From Steromphala cineraria (lineage: Eukaryota > Mollusca > Gastropoda > Trochida > Trochidae), in assembly GCA_916613615.1 (NCBI GenBank), contig OU744724.1, positions 22,430,171 to 22,494,170 on the forward strand: a stretch of DNA of 64,000 nucleotides. Direction: 5' to 3'. Of this stretch, positions 61,501 to 64,000 are shown one piece after another (the first letter of the stretch is position 1; each line of letters begins with the position of its first letter). The notes below the pieces were generated by a model, which was not told the origin of the DNA, searched no databases, and saw only the letters and a program-made list of their open reading frames with translations. A program made the translations under genes and the position numbers.

Positions 61501-64000
61501 ATTGATGGATGGATGAATGAATCGATGGATGGATTGATGGATGAATGAATCGATGGATGGATGAATGAATCGATGGATGGATTGATGGATAAATGAATTG
61601 ATGGATGGATGAATGAATCGATGGATGGATTGATGGATGAATGAATCGATGGATGGATGAATGAATCGATGGATGGATTGATGGATAAATGAATTGATGG
61701 ATGGATGAATGAATCGATGGATGGGTTGGCAGACAGGCAGATGGATGGATAAATGGATGGATAAATGAATGAAAAAAGAAAGGATAAATGAATGAATGAA
61801 TGAATGGATAGAATTAGATGAATGGAAAATGAATCGATAAATGAATGAATGAATACATGGATGGGTGGATGGATGACTGGGTTGGCAAGCAGGCTGGCAA
61901 ATGAATGAATAGATGAATGCATGGATGAATGAATGAATGGATAAATGAATAGATGAATGGAATGAGTTGGTGGATTGTCAGACAGGAGGTTGAATGAATT
62001 AATGAATGAATCACTTCGTGCTGCAGGTTGGGCAATGCAGTGTGCAGCGTTTCTTTTCCTTCGACGCAAATGGGAAGTGGATCGCCCAGTCATTGCTGCT
62101 GCACTGAAATATTTCAGGAAGGTGGACTACCAGCCGCAAGTAAGTTGAATCTTTGTATAACTGGACCAGGAAGAAGATTAGATGGACAGGAAAAGAGTGT
62201 TGAGATTGCGGGTGTTATCATGTTACCAGCTAAGTAACAATGAAAAATAGAAATTACTAGCGGTATGATATTCAACAATATCATTTTCCTGAAGGCCATT
62301 CTTTTTAACTGTAAATAGATCAATTCTAAAATAATTCTCCAAATAATTTTTGGAGCTATTGGGTATTAACTCTGTCTTTTGGTAACAATTGAGTATTGTC
62401 CATTTTTATAATGTATTTGAGTAATATTGTATATCCCTGATTTCAGACAGTTGGGTATTTCATATGAGAATAAGGTTGTATATTCATGGTTTAACGTAAA
62501 TGGGTATACCACTGCATATAAAACATTATTTTGAAAATGTAATGATGGTAATGAACATCTTTAAGCACTGAAAATTTAAAAAAATTTTGATAAAAATGTG
62601 TAACAAGTTTGTGTTCAACAACATTAGCATTTACAAATTGCAGTACGCAAGCTTTTTTTAATCTTTTGAATTTTAATGTGTGCGTATCTGTACTCAAACC
62701 GTATAAAGTAATTTGAGTTTTAGAATTTTATTGCATAAAATATGCAGTTATGCTGCTTATCTGGAGCACTAAAAATGTTTCTGAATATAACAATATATTT
62801 TGTTCCTTTTGTAATAAATACTTTTGACTAATGGATCAGTTACAACCCTTAAAATCTGCATTAAATCCCTATACATCCTAAAAAAATATCTCCTTGAATT
62901 AAAAAAACACAAAAATATCCTCAAAATGTTCCTTAAAGTTATTTTGATTTTCTGAATGTGAATGCGTTCCAGTTTTTGCTGTTCCCGGAAGGCACCGACT
63001 TTACAGCCAACACTCTCTCCAAGAGTGACAAGTTCGCTCTCGCTAACGGGTTCCCCAAATACAGATACACACTCCATCCTCGAACCACAGGCTTCGTCTT
63101 CCTTGTGCAGCAGATGAAAGAAGGTGAGCTTCGTGAACTCCAGATTTGAAAAGTTTATTAGTCTTGAGTTGGTTTGTAAAGGTTGTGTAAGCATTTTAAA
63201 GGAAAATTATAGCCATTGCTGATTTTGAGAGAAGATTGAATTTGTTTGAAATAATTTGTTGAATAGTCAAGGCAATGTTGTCCAGAGATGTCAATAGAAA
63301 GTCTAGGTTGGTAAGCTAAAGTAATTTATGTTGAGTTAAGTGTATACTCTGGATGTTAAGATAAGTTTTGGTTTGTGAAGATAAGCATAGGTAAGCTTGT
63401 TAGTCTTGGTGAGTCAAATGAATCTTTTTGAGCTAGTTCTAGTCTTAGACAAAATTAGCCAGTTACAGGTTGCTGAACAATGTCCTATAAATTTTTCAAA
63501 TTCTTTGTGAAAACTAAGTAAACTGAGAAAATAAGTTTAGATTTATTGTTTATGAGTATTTTGCAATCATTTTCTTTAGAACAAGAAAACCTTTCTGTAT
63601 TTAATTTCCATTTAAGATAAGTAAATTATTTTGCGAAAGAAAGCTAAGAATTTGCTATGAGATGAATCTTTTTGAGAAATAAAGTACTCTTTCACTTATA
63701 AGAGTAAATTAACTGGTTTAATGGCATTTAGTAGATGGAAGTACAAGGAAGACACAGATATTCTATGGAGGACCAACTTCTTTTGTTTCTCTGTAGCAAC
63801 ATTTCAGTATAGATATACCAAAATATTGTTAGTGTGAATTACGAAGTTGTTCATCAATAGAATATCCTTATCTTCCTAGTAATGGTACAAACACTCATGC
63901 ACTAATATTCTTTTCAGAAAAAGTCCTGGATTCTGTCTTGAACATCAGCATTGCCTATCCAAAGACGATGCCGATTGGAGAGCTTGACGTTTTCACAGGC
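58580..64000 (+). CDS. LCLAT1: LCLAT1, lysocardiolipin/lysophospholipid acyltransferase (first 239 aa; continues past window)
   Basis: An ER membrane acyltransferase of the AGPAT/PlsC family that transfers acyl-CoA chains to lysophospholipids such as lysocardiolipin and lysophosphatidylinositol. Exons: 58580-58750, 61036-61234, 62027-62139, 62973-63123, 63918-64000 (cut by the window end); phases are compatible and borders AG/GT. The first exon encodes an N-terminal membrane segment ([16 protein letters not shown]), as in the vertebrate enzyme. Motif I is NHRTRLDW with catalytic H87 and D92. Motif II region is [16 protein letters not shown]. Motif III is FPEGTD (165-170). LHPRTTGF follows. 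The match to vertebrate LCLAT1 runs throughout, including the substitution of Arg-Thr-Arg within HX4D. The start ATG is the first in the exon and matches the family N terminus. Intron 2 contains a 770-bp tandem array only a few bases after the donor. Confidence 0.95.
61244..62014. repeat. GGAT/GAAT-based tandem array in LCLAT1 intron 2
   Basis: Higher-order units of GGATGGATGAATGAATCGAT alternate with GGATTGATGGATAAATGAAT, strongly ordered up to about 61720 and then irregular. The array begins about 10 bases after the splice donor and stops about 12 bases before the acceptor of exon 3. A 294-residue minus-strand ORF (repeated [16 protein letters not shown]) is a product of the repeat. Confidence 0.95.
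63755..63870. repeat. member of the ACAACTTCTTT foldback family in an LCLAT1 intron
   Basis: ATTCTATGGAGGACCAACTT then CTTTTGTTTC, CAACATTTCAGTATAGATAT, and an inverted partner GAAGTTGTTCATCAATAGAA then TATCC. The ends GATATTCTAT and ATAGAATATC are inverted copies. Confidence 0.6.

Noticed and set aside
61209..62093. 294-codon minus-strand ORF of repeated SIHPSI residues
   Set aside because: It is an open frame created by a GGAT/GAAT tandem array inside an LCLAT1 intron; no unique domain.

Overview
The window reads as nuclear DNA of a lophotrochozoan animal, most likely a mollusc. It has AT-rich, intron-dense genes with GT-AG splice sites, animal-type proteins, and dispersed repeats of a kind I associate with mollusc genomes (the AGCTCATCAGG family with internal GGGGTCA palindromes, and GTCCGTCC-rich elements). 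No prokaryotic signals, tRNA, rRNA or CRISPR array were seen. Species and exact clade are inference.

Layout. (1) 447-7637 (+): the last eleven exons of SEC23, the COPII coat subunit, with its poly(A) signal near 8369. (2) 11021-23806 (-): a complete 14-coding-exon CCDC61 gene (basal-body/centriole protein), convergent with SEC23. Its introns hold a 1.8-kb tandem-repeat element and a 1.35-kb DNA transposon with an 8-bp target duplication. (3) 26095-31888 (+): a seven-exon gene for a type I membrane protein with a signal peptide, one canonical Ig domain, a second Cys-less Ig-like domain, a Thr/Ser stalk, a transmembrane helix and a short tail. (4) 34192-36587 and 47083-48090 (+): two tandem paralogous 7TM receptors of rhodopsin-like type, each with one main coding exon behind a spliced leader. 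(5) 58580-64000 (+): the first five exons of LCLAT1 (lysocardiolipin/lysophospholipid acyltransferase), running off the window.

The spaces between genes are accessory DNA: minisatellites (21, 30, 45, ~75, ~105 and 123 bp), a 770-bp GGAT/GAAT array, several MITEs with terminal inverted repeats and target duplications, foldback palindromes, and a 5'-truncated LINE split by a 1.3-kb insertion. The genes do not form a functional cluster. SEC23 and LCLAT1 act in the ER, CCDC61 at basal bodies, and the Ig and 7TM proteins at the cell surface.

Most notable observations: a 45-bp minisatellite that has copied the SEC23 exon/intron boundary six times, so six identical splice donors stand in a row; a 27-nt phase-0 candidate microexon in SEC23; two mobile elements whose ends are arrays of a short motif around a captured coding fragment (22189-23540 and 55286-56580), the first with a clear 8-bp target duplication; and the receptor pair, with a near-identical block suggesting gene conversion and an identical C-terminal TTKL ending.
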